Assembly: GCF_027923545.1 (NCBI RefSeq)
Contig: NZ_BROH01000001.1
Coordinates: forward strand, 434,001 to 498,000
DNA from: Sinisalibacter aestuarii
GTDB taxonomy: Bacteria; Pseudomonadota; Alphaproteobacteria; Rhodobacterales; Rhodobacteraceae
Length of the DNA stretch: 64,000 nucleotides
Direction of reading: 5' to 3'
The notes under the pieces are model-generated. The model saw only the letters and a program-made list of their open reading frames with translations. It had not been told where the DNA came from and searched no databases. This document shows positions 1 to 9,137 of this stretch, one piece after another; the stretch's first letter is position 1, and each line of letters begins with the position of its first letter. The position numbers and the translations under genes were made by a program.

Positions 1-894
1 TACGCCGCGTGGATCGCCGTCGACTGGGGCAATTCGAATCTTCGCCTCTGGGCGATGGGGCCGGACGGGCCGATCGCTGAGCGAAAAGCGCCGCAGGGCA
101 CGCTCGCCTTGCCGGGGCCGGAGGCTTATGAACCGGCTCTGCTGGCGCTCGCCGGCGATCTCATCGCGCCGGACCGCAAGACGATGGTGCTGATCTGCGG
201 TGCGGTCGGCGCGCTGGGCGGCTGGGTCGAGGCGCCTTACCGGCAATTGCCCTGCGTGCCGCTGGGCGCGGGCGAGTTTACCAGCCCCGAGGTGAAGGAC
301 CCGCGGCTCGATCTGCGCATCCTGCCGGGGCTGAACCAGGCCCGGCCGCCCGCGATCCTGCGCGGCGAGGAAACGCAGGCCGCCGGCTTTCTGGTGAGCG
401 AGCCGGATTTCGACGGCATCCTTTGCCTGCCGGGTACGCATACGAAGTGGATGCATATTTCGGCGGGCGAGGTGGTGAGCTTTCTGTCGTTCATGACGGG
501 GGAGCTGTTTCGGTTCCTCGCCGATGCCTCGGTTCTGCGCTTCACCACGGCGCGCGCGGGGTTTGACGAAGCGGCCTTTCTCGATGCGGTCTCGGATGCG
601 ATCAGCAGGCCGGAGCGCATGGCGTCGGGGCTGTTTCCCTTGCGGGCAGAGGCTGTTTTGGCAGGGTTAGACCCTGTTGTTGCCCGGTCCCGGCTGATGG
701 GTCTTTTGCTCGGAGCCGAGCTGGCGGCGGCGCGGATGCAATGGCTGGGGCGTGACGTGGTGGTGATCGGCGGCGCTGAAATGGCCGCTGCCTATGCCAC
801 GGCGCTGGAGGCTCAGGGAGTCGCGGTGCGGCGCTTCGATGGTGACAAGGCTGCGCTTATGGGGCTGATCGAGGCGCACAGGCTGATGGCATGA
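1..894 (+). CDS. dgoK: 2-dehydro-3-deoxygalactonokinase (DgoK), 5' partial
   Basis: The reading frame is open from the first base, so the true start lies left of the window; 297 residues are visible. The first residues contain AVDWGNSNLRLW, the ASKHA-type phosphate-binding strand typical of DgoK, and a later GTHTKW segment is also characteristic of this kinase family. The family phosphorylates 2-keto-3-deoxygalactonate in the cytoplasm, the kinase step of the De Ley-Doudoroff galactose pathway. Its stop overlaps the start of the SMP-30 lactonase gene by 4 bases (ATGA), so the two are translationally coupled and probably act in the same sugar-acid pathway. The usual aldolase partner (DgoA) is not seen and may lie upstream. 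Confidence 0.88.
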   Translation, partial: YAAWIAVDWGNSNLRLWAMGPDGPIAERKAPQGTLALPGPEAYEPALLALAGDLIAPDRKTMVLICGAVGALGGWVEAPYRQLPCVPLGAGEFTSPEVKDPRLDLRILPGLNQARPPAILRGEETQAAGFLVSEPDFDGILCLPGTHTKWMHISAGEVVSFLSFMTGELFRFLADASVLRFTTARAGFDEAAFLDAVSDAISRPERMASGLFPLRAEAVLAGLDPVVARSRLMGLLLGAELAAARMQWLGRDVVVIGGAEMAAAYATALEAQGVAVRRFDGDKAALMGLIEAHRLMA

Positions 895-1748
895 GCGAGG
901 TCTACGACGCCCGGCCCTGTCGCCTTGGCGAAGGGCCGCTGTGGCACCCCGAGCGGCAACAGCTGTTCTGGTTCGATATTCCTGGCGGCAGGCTCCTGAC
1001 CCGCGAGGGCGATGCGCCGAAGGAATGGACGTTCGGGGAAACGGTCTCGGCCGCCGGATGGGTGGATCGCGATGCGCTGCTGATCGCCGGCGAAACCTCG
1101 CTTTTCACCTTCGATCTGGTCGGAGAAGCGGCGCAAGAGGTGGTGCCGCTTGAGGCGGAGAACATGGAGACCCGCTCGAATGACGGGCGGGCCGATCCCT
1201 GGGGCGGGTTCTGGATCGGGACGATGGGAAAGCATGCCGAACCGCAGGCAGGCGCCATTTACAGGCTCTATTCCGGCCAAATCCGACGTATCATCTCGGG
1301 TCTTACCATCCCCAATGCGATCTGCTTCGCGCCCGATGGCCGCCTTGCCTATTACACCGACACGCCGACACGGCAGGTTATGGCGCAGCCGCTCGGGCGC
1401 GATGGCTGGCCGGAAGGCGCGCCCCATGTCGCGGTGGATCTGCGGGCCGACAGGCTCAACCCCGATGGCGCGGTCACCGACAGCGAGGGCAACCTCTGGA
1501 TCGCCCAATGGGCAGCGGGCCGGGTGGCGGTCTACACGCCGGAGGGACGATTTTTGCGCGCGGTGGCGGTCGGCGCCCGGCAAAGCACCTGCCCGGCCTT
1601 TGGCGGCGCGGCGCTCGACCAGCTTTTCGTCACCACCGCGCGCGAGGGGCTGGACGGGGCCGCGCTGGCCGCCGATCCGCTTGCCGGGCAGCTGTTCCGA
1701 TGCCAGCCCGGCGCACGGGGACGGGCGGAGCCTCGGGTGATCTTGTGA
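891..1748 (+). CDS. SMP-30/gluconolactonase/LRE family lactonase
   Basis: A 285-residue protein of the SMP-30/regucalcin beta-propeller family, which hydrolyses sugar lactones using one divalent metal. Visible family signatures are GEGPLWHPERQ near residue 12 (metal-ligand Glu), the RSNDGRADPWGGFWIGTMG segment around residue 95 (Asn/Asp region), and NPDGAVTDSEGNLWIAQW around residue 190 (Asp ligand). Length matches the family (about 280-300 aa). The ATGA overlap with dgoK suggests it opens galactono- or arabino-type lactones ahead of dehydration and phosphorylation; the exact substrate cannot be read from sequence. Confidence 0.88.
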   Translation: MSEVYDARPCRLGEGPLWHPERQQLFWFDIPGGRLLTREGDAPKEWTFGETVSAAGWVDRDALLIAGETSLFTFDLVGEAAQEVVPLEAENMETRSNDGRADPWGGFWIGTMGKHAEPQAGAIYRLYSGQIRRIISGLTIPNAICFAPDGRLAYYTDTPTRQVMAQPLGRDGWPEGAPHVAVDLRADRLNPDGAVTDSEGNLWIAQWAAGRVAVYTPEGRFLRAVAVGARQSTCPAFGGAALDQLFVTTAREGLDGAALAADPLAGQLFRCQPGARGRAEPRVIL

Positions 1749-1832
1749 GTGCCGCCCCTTGCCGCAGGCCGGTGAAATGGGTTGAACACTCATACGGTCG
1801 CGGCATCATCGCGGCTGGGAGGAGCCTTCACC

Positions 1833-3719
1833 ATGAGCAAACCGCGTTCGTTCAATGACCGTCTGTTCGCGTTGCGTCTTGAACGGTCCCGTGGCGATCT
1901 GTTTGGCATGCTGGAGCGGCTATATGGGCACCGGCCCGATTTCGCGCGCTTCCGCGACGAGCTGACCGAGGTGCTCAAAGCGGCATGGGACGAACGGCCC
2001 GACCGGCTGAAATGGCGCGACATGCAGCGCGACCTGGAGCCGGACTGGTTCCAGCGGCCCGGGATGAACGGTTACGTGTTCTACATCGACCGGTTCGCGG
2101 GCAACCTCGCAGGCGTGGCCGAAAAGCTGGACTATCTGCAGGATCTGGGCATCACCTATGTGCATTTCATGCCCTGCCTGAAGCCGCGCCCGGGCGACAG
2201 CGATGGTGGCTATTCGGTGATGGACTACACCGAGGTAAACCCGGCGCTGGGCACGATGGACGAGCTTGAAGCGGTGACGGCGGCCTGCCACGAGCGCGGC
2301 ATATCGGTCTGTATCGACCTGGTTCTGAACCACACGGCGAAGGAGCATGACTGGGCGCAAAAGGCGCAAGCGGGCGACGAGCGGTACCGCGACTATTACC
2401 TGATGTTCGTCGACGATTCGCTGCCGAAGGCCTACGAAACCTCGCTGATCGAGATATTTCCCGCCAATGCGCCCGGCAACTTCACCTATTACGAGGATAT
2501 CGACCGCTGGGTCTGGACCACGTTCAACGAGCATCAGTGGGATCTGAACTGGGCCAATCCGCGCGTCTTTCTCGAAATGGTGCAGGCGATGCTCTACCTC
2601 GCCAACAAGGGGCTCGACGTTCTGCGCCTCGACGCGCCCGCCTTTCTGTGGAAGCGGATGGGCACGCGCTGCCAGTCGGAGCCCGAGGTGCATATGCTTC
2701 TGCACGCGCTCAGGGCGGCAAGCCGGATCGCCGCGCCGAGCGTGATCCATCTCGAAGAGGCGATCGTGAGTCCGGCCGAGATGTTGCCCTATCTTGGCCG
2801 TGGCGAGCATGACGGCAAGGAAGGCAATCTGGCCTATCACAATTCGCTGATGGTGCAGTTCTGGTCGGCCCTTGCCGCGCGCGACACACGGCTCATGACC
2901 CATGTGCTGCGCACGCATTTTCCGCCTTCGGTCACCAACGCGACCTACGCCAATTACCTGCGCTGCCACGACGATATCGGCTGGGCGGTAACCGATGACG
3001 ATGCCGGGGCGGTCGGGGTCTCGGGCTTTGGGCACCGGGCGTTTCTTTCGGATTTCTACGAGGGCGGATTCCGGGGGTCGTTCGCACGCGGGGCGCTGTT
3101 CCAGGTGAACGAAGCCACGGGCGACAAGCGGATTTCGGGCACCACCGCCTCGCTCGCCGGGCTGGAGCAGGCGCTGGAAGAGGGCGATGCGGCGCTGATC
3201 GACCATGCCGTCGACCGTATCCTGATGGGCCATGCCCTGATCGCAAGTTATGGCGGCATTCCCTTGCTTTATATGGGCGACGAACTGGCGCTGCTGAACG
3301 ATTATTCCTACACCCAGGTGCCCGAGCACGCCCATGACAGCCGTTGGGTGCACCGGCCCCGGATGGACTGGACCCGCGCCGCGCGCCTGCCCGATGGCGG
3401 CGCCACGCCCGAGGGCCGGGTGTTCGACGGCATCCGCCATATCCTTGCGCGGCGCTCCGGCATCGCCGGGTTTCACGGCGCGGTGGCGACGGAGATGCTG
3501 GATGCCGGTCAGGCCGGGCTCTTTGCCTTCGCCCGCCGTGCGCCGACGGGCCCGGTCGTTTGCGTTTTCAATTTCACCGAAACGTGGCTGGGCCTTCCGG
3601 CGTCGTGGTTTCGCGCACAGGGGGCGACGAAACTGCACGATCTCCTGTCCGACGCGCCTGTGATCGGGCCGGATGGCGGCATCGGCCTGCCGCCCTATGC
3701 GCGGATTTGGGTCGTCTGA
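1833..3719 (+). CDS. Amylosucrase / sucrose hydrolase-type GH13 glycosidase
   Basis: A 628-residue GH13 enzyme. The start at 1833 is chosen because GGGAGGAG lies 8-15 bases upstream; an earlier GTG-type start would add 17 residues without a clear Shine-Dalgarno. Catalytic regions are visible: DLVLNHTAKEH (region I), VLRLDAPAFLWK with the nucleophile Asp (region II), HLEEAI with the acid/base Glu (region III) and RCHDDIGWA with the transition-state Asp (region IV). The N-terminal helical domain and the CHDDIGW and GIPLLYMGDE strings match amylosucrases (GH13_4), which split sucrose and may build alpha-1,4-glucan. Whether it is a glucan synthase or only a sucrose hydrolase cannot be decided here. 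No signal peptide is seen, so it is likely cytoplasmic. Confidence 0.85.
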   Translation: MSKPRSFNDRLFALRLERSRGDLFGMLERLYGHRPDFARFRDELTEVLKAAWDERPDRLKWRDMQRDLEPDWFQRPGMNGYVFYIDRFAGNLAGVAEKLDYLQDLGITYVHFMPCLKPRPGDSDGGYSVMDYTEVNPALGTMDELEAVTAACHERGISVCIDLVLNHTAKEHDWAQKAQAGDERYRDYYLMFVDDSLPKAYETSLIEIFPANAPGNFTYYEDIDRWVWTTFNEHQWDLNWANPRVFLEMVQAMLYLANKGLDVLRLDAPAFLWKRMGTRCQSEPEVHMLLHALRAASRIAAPSVIHLEEAIVSPAEMLPYLGRGEHDGKEGNLAYHNSLMVQFWSALAARDTRLMTHVLRTHFPPSVTNATYANYLRCHDDIGWAVTDDDAGAVGVSGFGHRAFLSDFYEGGFRGSFARGALFQVNEATGDKRISGTTASLAGLEQALEEGDAALIDHAVDRILMGHALIASYGGIPLLYMGDELALLNDYSYTQVPEHAHDSRWVHRPRMDWTRAARLPDGGATPEGRVFDGIRHILARRSGIAGFHGAVATEMLDAGQAGLFAFARRAPTGPVVCVFNFTETWLGLPASWFRAQGATKLHDLLSDAPVIGPDGGIGLPPYARIWVV

Positions 3720-3921
3720 CCGGTAGGTGTGAACGGCGCGTAATTTCAAGGGAACTGCCAATTTCTGCCATATTTCTCTGGCACTCCTGCGCAAGAGCGC
3801 GCGCGGGATTCTTCGGCGCACAGGTGAAATGCCGGACCGCGCGAAAAAGTTGAACGGGCAGTCGTCGTGACATTTCCTGGGCATCGGCGCATATAAGGCG
3901 CGGTATTAACGAGGTTTTGGC

Positions 3922-5088
3922 ATGAAAATCGCGGTTGTTGGTCTTGGCTATGTTGGCCTGTCGAATGCGGTGCTTCTGGCACAGCACAATGAGGTGATTG
4001 CGGTCGATGTGTCGGCCGAGCGGGTTGCGATGGTGAATGCCCGCAAGAGCCCGGTCGAGGATATCGAGCTTGAGGACTACCTTGCGCATCACAGGCTGAA
4101 TCTGACGGCAACGACAAATCTGGCAGATGCGGCGCGCGATGCCGATTTCGTCGTGATCGCCACGCCAACGGATTACGATCCGCGTGAGAACTTCTTCGAC
4201 ACATCCTCGGTCGATACGGTGACCCGCGCCGTGCTGGAAGCCAATGACAAAGCCGTCGTGGTGATCAAGTCGACGATCCCCGTGGGCTATGTCTGCCGTA
4301 TGCGCGAGGCGCTGGAGAGTGACCGGATCGTCTTCAGCCCCGAATTTCTGCGCGAGGGCCGGGCGCTGCATGACAACCTCTATCCGAGCCGGATCATTGT
4401 CGGCGAACGGAGCGAACGGGCGAAGGTGTTTGCCAATCTGCTGCTCGAAGGGGCGCTGGAAGACGATGTGCCGATGCTGTTCACCGATCCCGACGAGGCC
4501 GAGGCGATCAAGCTGTTCGCCAACACCTACCTCGCGTTGCGGGTGGCCTTCTTCAACGAGCTCGACAGCTATGCGATGGCCGGCGGCATGGATACACGAC
4601 AGATCATCGAGGGCATTGGCCTCGATCCGCGGATCGGAACGCATTACAACAACCCCTCTTTCGGCTATGGCGGCTATTGCCTGCCGAAAGACACCAAGCA
4701 GCTTCTCGCCAATTATGCCCATGTGCCGCAGAACCTGATCGCCGCCGTGGTCGAGGCCAACCGCACGCGCAAGGATTTTCTGTCCGAGCAGATCGTGGCG
4801 ATGCGGCCCAGGGTGGTCGGTATCTACCGGCTGGTGATGAAGGCGGGGTCCGACAATTTCCGGCAAAGCTCGATCCAGGGGATCATGAAGCGGCTTAAGG
4901 CCAAGGGGATCGAGGTGATCGTCTACGAGCCTGTGATGGAAGACGATCATTTCTTCGGCAGCCGGGTGATCCGCGATCTCGACGCCTTCAAGGCCGAGGC
5001 CGAGGTGATCGTGGCCAACCGGGTGACCGAGGATATCTGCGACGTGGCCGGCAAGGTGTTTACCCGCGATTTGTTCGGGGCGAACTGA
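3922..5088 (+). CDS. ugd: UDP-glucose 6-dehydrogenase
   Basis: A 388-residue protein, the same length as the compact E. coli-type Ugd. It opens with the Rossmann motif [19 protein letters not shown] and carries FSPEFLREG (Glu of the active site) and [15 protein letters not shown] with the catalytic cysteine around residue 253. It oxidises UDP-glucose twice, using NAD, to UDP-glucuronate for exopolysaccharide or lipopolysaccharide. The gap to the amylosucrase gene is 202 bases, so it likely has its own promoter; no polysaccharide biosynthesis genes are adjacent. Confidence 0.93.
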   Translation: MKIAVVGLGYVGLSNAVLLAQHNEVIAVDVSAERVAMVNARKSPVEDIELEDYLAHHRLNLTATTNLADAARDADFVVIATPTDYDPRENFFDTSSVDTVTRAVLEANDKAVVVIKSTIPVGYVCRMREALESDRIVFSPEFLREGRALHDNLYPSRIIVGERSERAKVFANLLLEGALEDDVPMLFTDPDEAEAIKLFANTYLALRVAFFNELDSYAMAGGMDTRQIIEGIGLDPRIGTHYNNPSFGYGGYCLPKDTKQLLANYAHVPQNLIAAVVEANRTRKDFLSEQIVAMRPRVVGIYRLVMKAGSDNFRQSSIQGIMKRLKAKGIEVIVYEPVMEDDHFFGSRVIRDLDAFKAEAEVIVANRVTEDICDVAGKVFTRDLFGAN

Positions 5089-5109
5089 CAGGCAGGGCGC
5101 GGGGGGCCT

Positions 5110-5808
5110 ATGTCTACATTTGATCTGGTGATTTTCGACTGTGACGGTGTCCTGATCGACAGCGAGGTGATTTCTGCGCGGATGCTGGTTGCAGAACTCG
5201 CCGCGCATGGCGTTTCGGTCGATCTGCCTTATATCGCGCGGCACTTTCTCGGGCGCAGCTATCCGGTGGTGCTGGATCAGATCCGCCGCGATTTCGGCGT
5301 CGCGCTGCCCGAGGGGTTCGAGGCCGAGTATCGCGCCCGGCTGCTGGCGGCTTTCGATGCGGAGCTGAAGATCATGCCGGGGGTGCGCGGCGTGATCGGG
5401 GCGCTGGGCGTGCCCTATGCGCTCGCCACCAGTTCCAGCCCGGCACGCCTCGCCCATACGCTGAGGCTCGTCGGGTTGGATACGATGTTCGACGGGCGGA
5501 TCACCACCGCGACAGAGGTGTCGCGCGGCAAGCCGGACCCCGATATGTTTTTGCTGGTGGCCGAGAAATTCGGCGTCGACCCGTCACGCTGTCTGGTGAT
5601 CGAAGACAGCTATCCCGGCGTGCGGGCGGGGCTGGCGGCGGGTATGGAAACCTGGCGCTTCACCGGCGGCAGTCACCTGGTTGGGCTCGATCTGACACCT
5701 GACGCCGCGGCGGTGCCGCATCGTACATTTGCAAGTTTCGCCGAATTCTTCCATCTTGCTCCGGGCCTTGAGAAAGGACGGCAATCCGATGGTCAAAACC
5801 GGCGCTGA
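5110..5808 (+). CDS. HAD-superfamily hydrolase, subfamily IA (phosphoglucomutase/sugar-phosphatase-like)
   Basis: A 232-residue HAD-IA protein. Motif I is FDCDGVLIDSE (residues 9-19), motif II lies in YALATSSSP, motif III Lys is in SRGKPDPDMF, and motif IV is VIEDSYPGVRAG. DGVLIDSE with a four-helix cap is typical of beta-phosphoglucomutase-like and sugar-phosphate phosphatases. It overlaps the following SorC-type regulator gene by 20 bases, so it belongs with the polyol locus; a role in dephosphorylating a sugar phosphate formed from polyols is inferred. Exact substrate unknown. Confidence 0.85.
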   Translation: MSTFDLVIFDCDGVLIDSEVISARMLVAELAAHGVSVDLPYIARHFLGRSYPVVLDQIRRDFGVALPEGFEAEYRARLLAAFDAELKIMPGVRGVIGALGVPYALATSSSPARLAHTLRLVGLDTMFDGRITTATEVSRGKPDPDMFLLVAEKFGVDPSRCLVIEDSYPGVRAGLAAGMETWRFTGGSHLVGLDLTPDAAAVPHRTFASFAEFFHLAPGLEKGRQSDGQNRR

Positions 5809-6745
5809 CGACAGCGATCTTGTGGCACGCGACCTCGCGGCGCGGGCGGCGTGGATGTCCTATGTCGGCGGGCTGACGCAGGACCAGATCGCCAATGAGC
5901 TGGGGATTTCGCGCCAGCGGGCACAGCGGCTGGTGGCGCGGGCGGGGGCCGAGGGGCTGGTGCGCGTGCGGATCGACCATCGCGTTGCGGAATGCCTAGA
6001 ACTGGAGCGCGCGCTCAAGCACCGTTACGGGCTCGATGCCGCCTGGGTCGCGCCGAACGCCCATGCCACCGATGCGCTGGTCGGCCTCGCGCCCTTCGCG
6101 GCGCCGCTGGTCGAGCGGTATTTCCGGGCCGAACATCCCCAGACCATCGCACTCGGCACCGGGCGGACCTTGCGGATGGTGGTGGAGCATATGCTCACGC
6201 TCGATGGATCGCACCACAGGATCGTGTCGCTGATCGGCAATGTCTCGCCCGATGGCTCGGCCTCGTTCTTCGAGGTGATCATGCGGCTCGCGGAAAAGGT
6301 TTCGGCGCGGCACTTCCCGATGTCGATTCCGGTCGTAGCCCGCGATGCCGACGAGTTGGCGCTCTATCTGTCGCTGCCACATGTGAAGGCCGCGCGGGCG
6401 CTCGCCGAAAGTGCCGATCTGGCCATTGTCGGCATCGGCCAGATGAGCGACGACGCGCCGCTGCGCGTCGATGGCTTTATCTCCGCCGCCGAGCACGACG
6501 AGTTGCGCGCGGCCGGGGCGACGGGCGAGATCGGTGGCCATGTGTTCAATGCGGAAGGCAGGTTTCTGGACCATCCGTATAACGACCGGGTTGTCGGCGT
6601 GCGGGTGCCATCCGGGCAGATTCCCGTTCTCTGCATCGGTGCGGGCGAGAAGAAACGCCCGGCATTACAGGCCGCGTTGAACGGTGGTCTGCTGACCGGT
6701 CTGATCACCGATGAACCCACCGCCAGGGCGCTGCTCTCTGCCTAG
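5789..6745 (+). CDS. SorC/DeoR-family sugar-binding transcriptional regulator of the polyol operon
   Basis: A 318-residue protein. The ATG at 5789 is preceded by GAAAGGACG; upstream in-frame starts would lie deeper inside the HAD gene. The N-terminus carries a helix-turn-helix (MSYVGGLTQDQIANELGISRQRAQRLVARA, roughly residues 23-50), followed by the SorC sugar-phosphate-isomerase-like effector domain (ALGTGRTLRMVVEHM, LIGNVSPDGSASFFEV, AIVGIGQM, ending in LLTGLITDEPTARALL). Such regulators bind phosphorylated sugars or polyols. It sits directly upstream of smoE, so it is the likely switch for the operon starting at 6845. Confidence 0.9.
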   Translation: MVKTGADDSDLVARDLAARAAWMSYVGGLTQDQIANELGISRQRAQRLVARAGAEGLVRVRIDHRVAECLELERALKHRYGLDAAWVAPNAHATDALVGLAPFAAPLVERYFRAEHPQTIALGTGRTLRMVVEHMLTLDGSHHRIVSLIGNVSPDGSASFFEVIMRLAEKVSARHFPMSIPVVARDADELALYLSLPHVKAARALAESADLAIVGIGQMSDDAPLRVDGFISAAEHDELRAAGATGEIGGHVFNAEGRFLDHPYNDRVVGVRVPSGQIPVLCIGAGEKKRPALQAALNGGLLTGLITDEPTARALLSA

Positions 6746-6769
6746 AATCTGAGCGTGCGGATTTGCCGC

Positions 6770-6798
6770 TTGACACGAATCGGGTCTCGGTATGATTA
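6770..6798 (+). promoter_or_regulatory. Putative sigma-70 promoter of the smo/mtl operon
   Basis: TTGACA at 6770-6775 is a perfect -35 box. A TGATTA hexamer follows at 6793-6798 after 17 bases; the better-matching TATGAT at 6791-6796 would give a 15-base spacer. It lies about 50 bases before the smoE start in the only sizeable gap (99 bases) between the regulator and the transporter genes. Confidence 0.5.
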
Positions 6799-6826
6799 TT
6801 TGCTCACGTAATGGGCAAATGCTCAT
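6798..6826. promoter_or_regulatory. Candidate operator for the SorC-type regulator
   Basis: TTTGC and GCAAA form an inverted repeat across this stretch, and TGCTCA is directly repeated at 6801-6806 and 6820-6825. The element lies just downstream of the -10 box and upstream of the smoE Shine-Dalgarno (GGGAGGA), a position where a bound repressor or activator could control the operon. It is unproven. Confidence 0.35.
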
Positions 6827-6844
6827 GACTTATGGGAGGACATC

Positions 6845-8146
6845 ATGACCAAGACTATACGCGCCCTTATGGGCGCGAGCGCCGTTGTCGCTCTGACCTC
6901 CGGCGCTTTCGCCGAGACGATCACAATCGCGACCGTGAACAACGGCGACATGATCCGGATGCAGGGCCTCACCGCAGATTTCACCGCCAAGACCGGCCAT
7001 GAAGTCGAGTGGGTGACGCTTGAGGAAAACGTGCTGCGTCAGCGCGTGACGACCGATATCTCGACCAAGGGCGGTCAGTTCGACATCATGACCATCGGCA
7101 TGTACGAAACCCCGATCTGGGGCAAGAACGGCTGGCTGGTGCCGCTGGACGATCTGCCGGCGGAATATGACGTGGACGACATTCTTCCCGCGATGCGCGG
7201 CGGCCTGTCGTATGATGGCACGCTCTACGCCGCCCCGTTCTACGGTGAATCGTCGATGATCATGTATCGCACCGATCTCATGGAAGCCGCCGGCCTCGAC
7301 ATGCCCGACGCGCCGACCTGGGATTTCGTGCGCGATGCGGCGATCGCGATGACCGACAAGGACAACGAGATCTACGGCATCTGCCTGCGCGGCAAGGCCG
7401 GCTGGGGTGAGAACATGGCGTTCCTCACCGCGACCGCCAACGCCTTCGGCGCCCGCTGGTTCGATGAGAACTGGACCCCGCAATTCGACACGCCGCAATG
7501 GAAAGAAGCGCTGACCTTCTATCTCGACCTGATGGATCAGGCCGGGCCTCCGGGTGCGTCGAATAACGGCTTCAACGAAAACCTGTCGCTGTTCCAGCAA
7601 GGCAAATGCGGCATGTGGATCGACGCGACGGTTGCCGCATCCTTCGTGACCAATGCCGACGAATCCACCGTGGCCGACAAGGTCGGCTTCGCGCTGGCCC
7701 CCGATACCGGGCTTGGCAAGCGGGGCAACTGGCTCTGGGCATGGGCGCTCGGCATCCCTGCCGGTACTCAGAAAGAGGACGCCGCGAAGCAGTTCATCGA
7801 ATGGGCAACGTCGAAAGAATATCTCGCGCTCGTGGCCGAAAACGAGGGCTGGGCAAACGTGCCTCCGGGCTCGCGCACCTCGCTCTACGAGAACCCGGAA
7901 TACGCCCAGGTGCCGTTTGCCAAGATGACGCTCGACAGCATCAACTCGGCTGACCCGCTGAACCCGACCGTCGATCCGGTTCCCTATGTCGGTGTCCAGT
8001 TTGTCGCCATTCCCGAGTTCGCCGGTTTCGCAACCGAAGTCGGTCAGGAATTCTCGGCGGCGCTGGCCGGTCAGCAGACCGCCGACGAAGCGCTGGCGAA
8101 GGCGCAGGCCCTCACCGCCGACGCGATGGACGCGGCTGGCTACTGA
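6845..8146 (+). CDS. smoE: Polyol (sorbitol/mannitol) ABC transporter, periplasmic binding protein SmoE
   Basis: A 433-residue family 1 extracellular solute-binding protein. A Sec signal peptide of about 23 residues ends in SGAFA before ETITIATVNNGDM. The ATG is preceded by GGGAGGA. Sequence style and gene order (binding protein, two permeases, ATPase, sorbitol dehydrogenase, mannitol dehydrogenase) match the smoEFGK system of Rhodobacter sphaeroides, which takes up sorbitol and mannitol. It acts in the periplasm and delivers ligand to SmoF/SmoG. Confidence 0.93.
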   Translation: MTKTIRALMGASAVVALTSGAFAETITIATVNNGDMIRMQGLTADFTAKTGHEVEWVTLEENVLRQRVTTDISTKGGQFDIMTIGMYETPIWGKNGWLVPLDDLPAEYDVDDILPAMRGGLSYDGTLYAAPFYGESSMIMYRTDLMEAAGLDMPDAPTWDFVRDAAIAMTDKDNEIYGICLRGKAGWGENMAFLTATANAFGARWFDENWTPQFDTPQWKEALTFYLDLMDQAGPPGASNNGFNENLSLFQQGKCGMWIDATVAASFVTNADESTVADKVGFALAPDTGLGKRGNWLWAWALGIPAGTQKEDAAKQFIEWATSKEYLALVAENEGWANVPPGSRTSLYENPEYAQVPFAKMTLDSINSADPLNPTVDPVPYVGVQFVAIPEFAGFATEVGQEFSAALAGQQTADEALAKAQALTADAMDAAGY

Positions 8147-8163
8147 CCATCCTCCCGAGTCCG

Positions 8164-8183
8164 GGGGCGGCGCATGCCGCCCC
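8164..8183 (+). terminator. Intercistronic hairpin after smoE
   Basis: GGGGCGGC (8164-8171) pairs perfectly with GCCGCCCC (8176-8183) around a GCAT loop, with no run of T after it. Such hairpins after a binding-protein gene usually protect its mRNA and dampen downstream expression, giving more binding protein than permease; this is inferred here. Confidence 0.6.
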
Positions 8184-8258
8184 TGGGCGCCTTGTCTCTC
8201 GATTTCCGTTCAGGTTCATTTGAGGCGGTAGCCGGTCGTCAATCCAGGAGATCTGTCC

Positions 8259-9125
8259 ATGGCAACCCAGCATTCCCGATCAGCGGCCAGAGTGATGATG
8301 GCCCCCGCGGTGATCCTGCTTCTGGGCTGGATGCTCGTCCCGCTGGTGATGACGCTCTACTTTTCGTTCAAGCAATACCTGCCGCTGCGCGGCGGCGATC
8401 TCGGATGGGTGGGCTTCGACAACTATGTCAGGTTCGTCACGTCCAGCGCCTTCTGGCCCTCGATCCAGGCGACGCTCGCCATCGTCGGCGGCGTGCTGGT
8501 GATCACCGTGATCCTCGGTACCTTCCTCGCCATGCTGCTCGACCAGCCGATGTGGGGGCAGGGGATCGTCCGCATTCTGGTGATCGCCCCGTTCTTCGTG
8601 ATGCCCACCGTCTCGGCGCTGGTCTGGAAGAACCTGTTCATGGACCCGGTGAACGGCCTGTTCGCCCATCTGTGGAAATCCGTCGGCGCCACGCCGATCG
8701 AATGGCTGAGCCAGGCATCGTTGCCCTCGATCATCCTCATCGTCTCGTGGCAGTGGCTGCCCTTTGCCACCCTTATCCTGCTGACCGCGATCCAGTCGCT
8801 CGACAGCGAACAGCTTGAAGCCGCCGAGATGGACGGCGCGCGCTGGCCGTCGCGGTTCATCTACATCATCCTGCCGCACCTGAGCCGGGCGATTACCGTG
8901 GTGATCCTGATCCAGACGATCTTCCTGCTCGCGGTGTTCGCCGAAATCTTCGTGACCACGCAGGGCTCGTTCGGCACCAGAACGCTCACCTACCTGATCT
9001 TCCAGCGCGTGCTGGAGAGCCAGAATGTCGGGCTCGGCTCCGCCGGTGGTGTCTATGCAATCATTCTCGCCAACATCATTGCGCTCTTCCTGATGCGCAT
9101 CGTTGGCAAGAACCTGGATGCGTGA
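8259..9125 (+). CDS. smoF: Polyol ABC transporter permease SmoF
   Basis: A 288-residue inner-membrane permease of the MalF/binding-protein-dependent type, with about six hydrophobic segments starting near residue 11. The EAA loop that contacts the ATPase is visible as [20 protein letters not shown] (about residues 188-207). It is preceded by AGGAGATCTGTCC. It pairs with SmoG, whose gene begins 13 bases after its stop, to form the sorbitol/mannitol channel powered by SmoK. Confidence 0.93.
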   Translation: MATQHSRSAARVMMAPAVILLLGWMLVPLVMTLYFSFKQYLPLRGGDLGWVGFDNYVRFVTSSAFWPSIQATLAIVGGVLVITVILGTFLAMLLDQPMWGQGIVRILVIAPFFVMPTVSALVWKNLFMDPVNGLFAHLWKSVGATPIEWLSQASLPSIILIVSWQWLPFATLILLTAIQSLDSEQLEAAEMDGARWPSRFIYIILPHLSRAITVVILIQTIFLLAVFAEIFVTTQGSFGTRTLTYLIFQRVLESQNVGLGSAGGVYAIILANIIALFLMRIVGKNLDA

Positions 9126-9137
9126 GGAGGATCGACC

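Noticed and set aside
1920-3884. A 654-codon minus-strand frame opposite the amylosucrase gene
   Set aside because: Antisense of a gene with intact GH13 catalytic motifs; no ribosome site and no protein-family signature.
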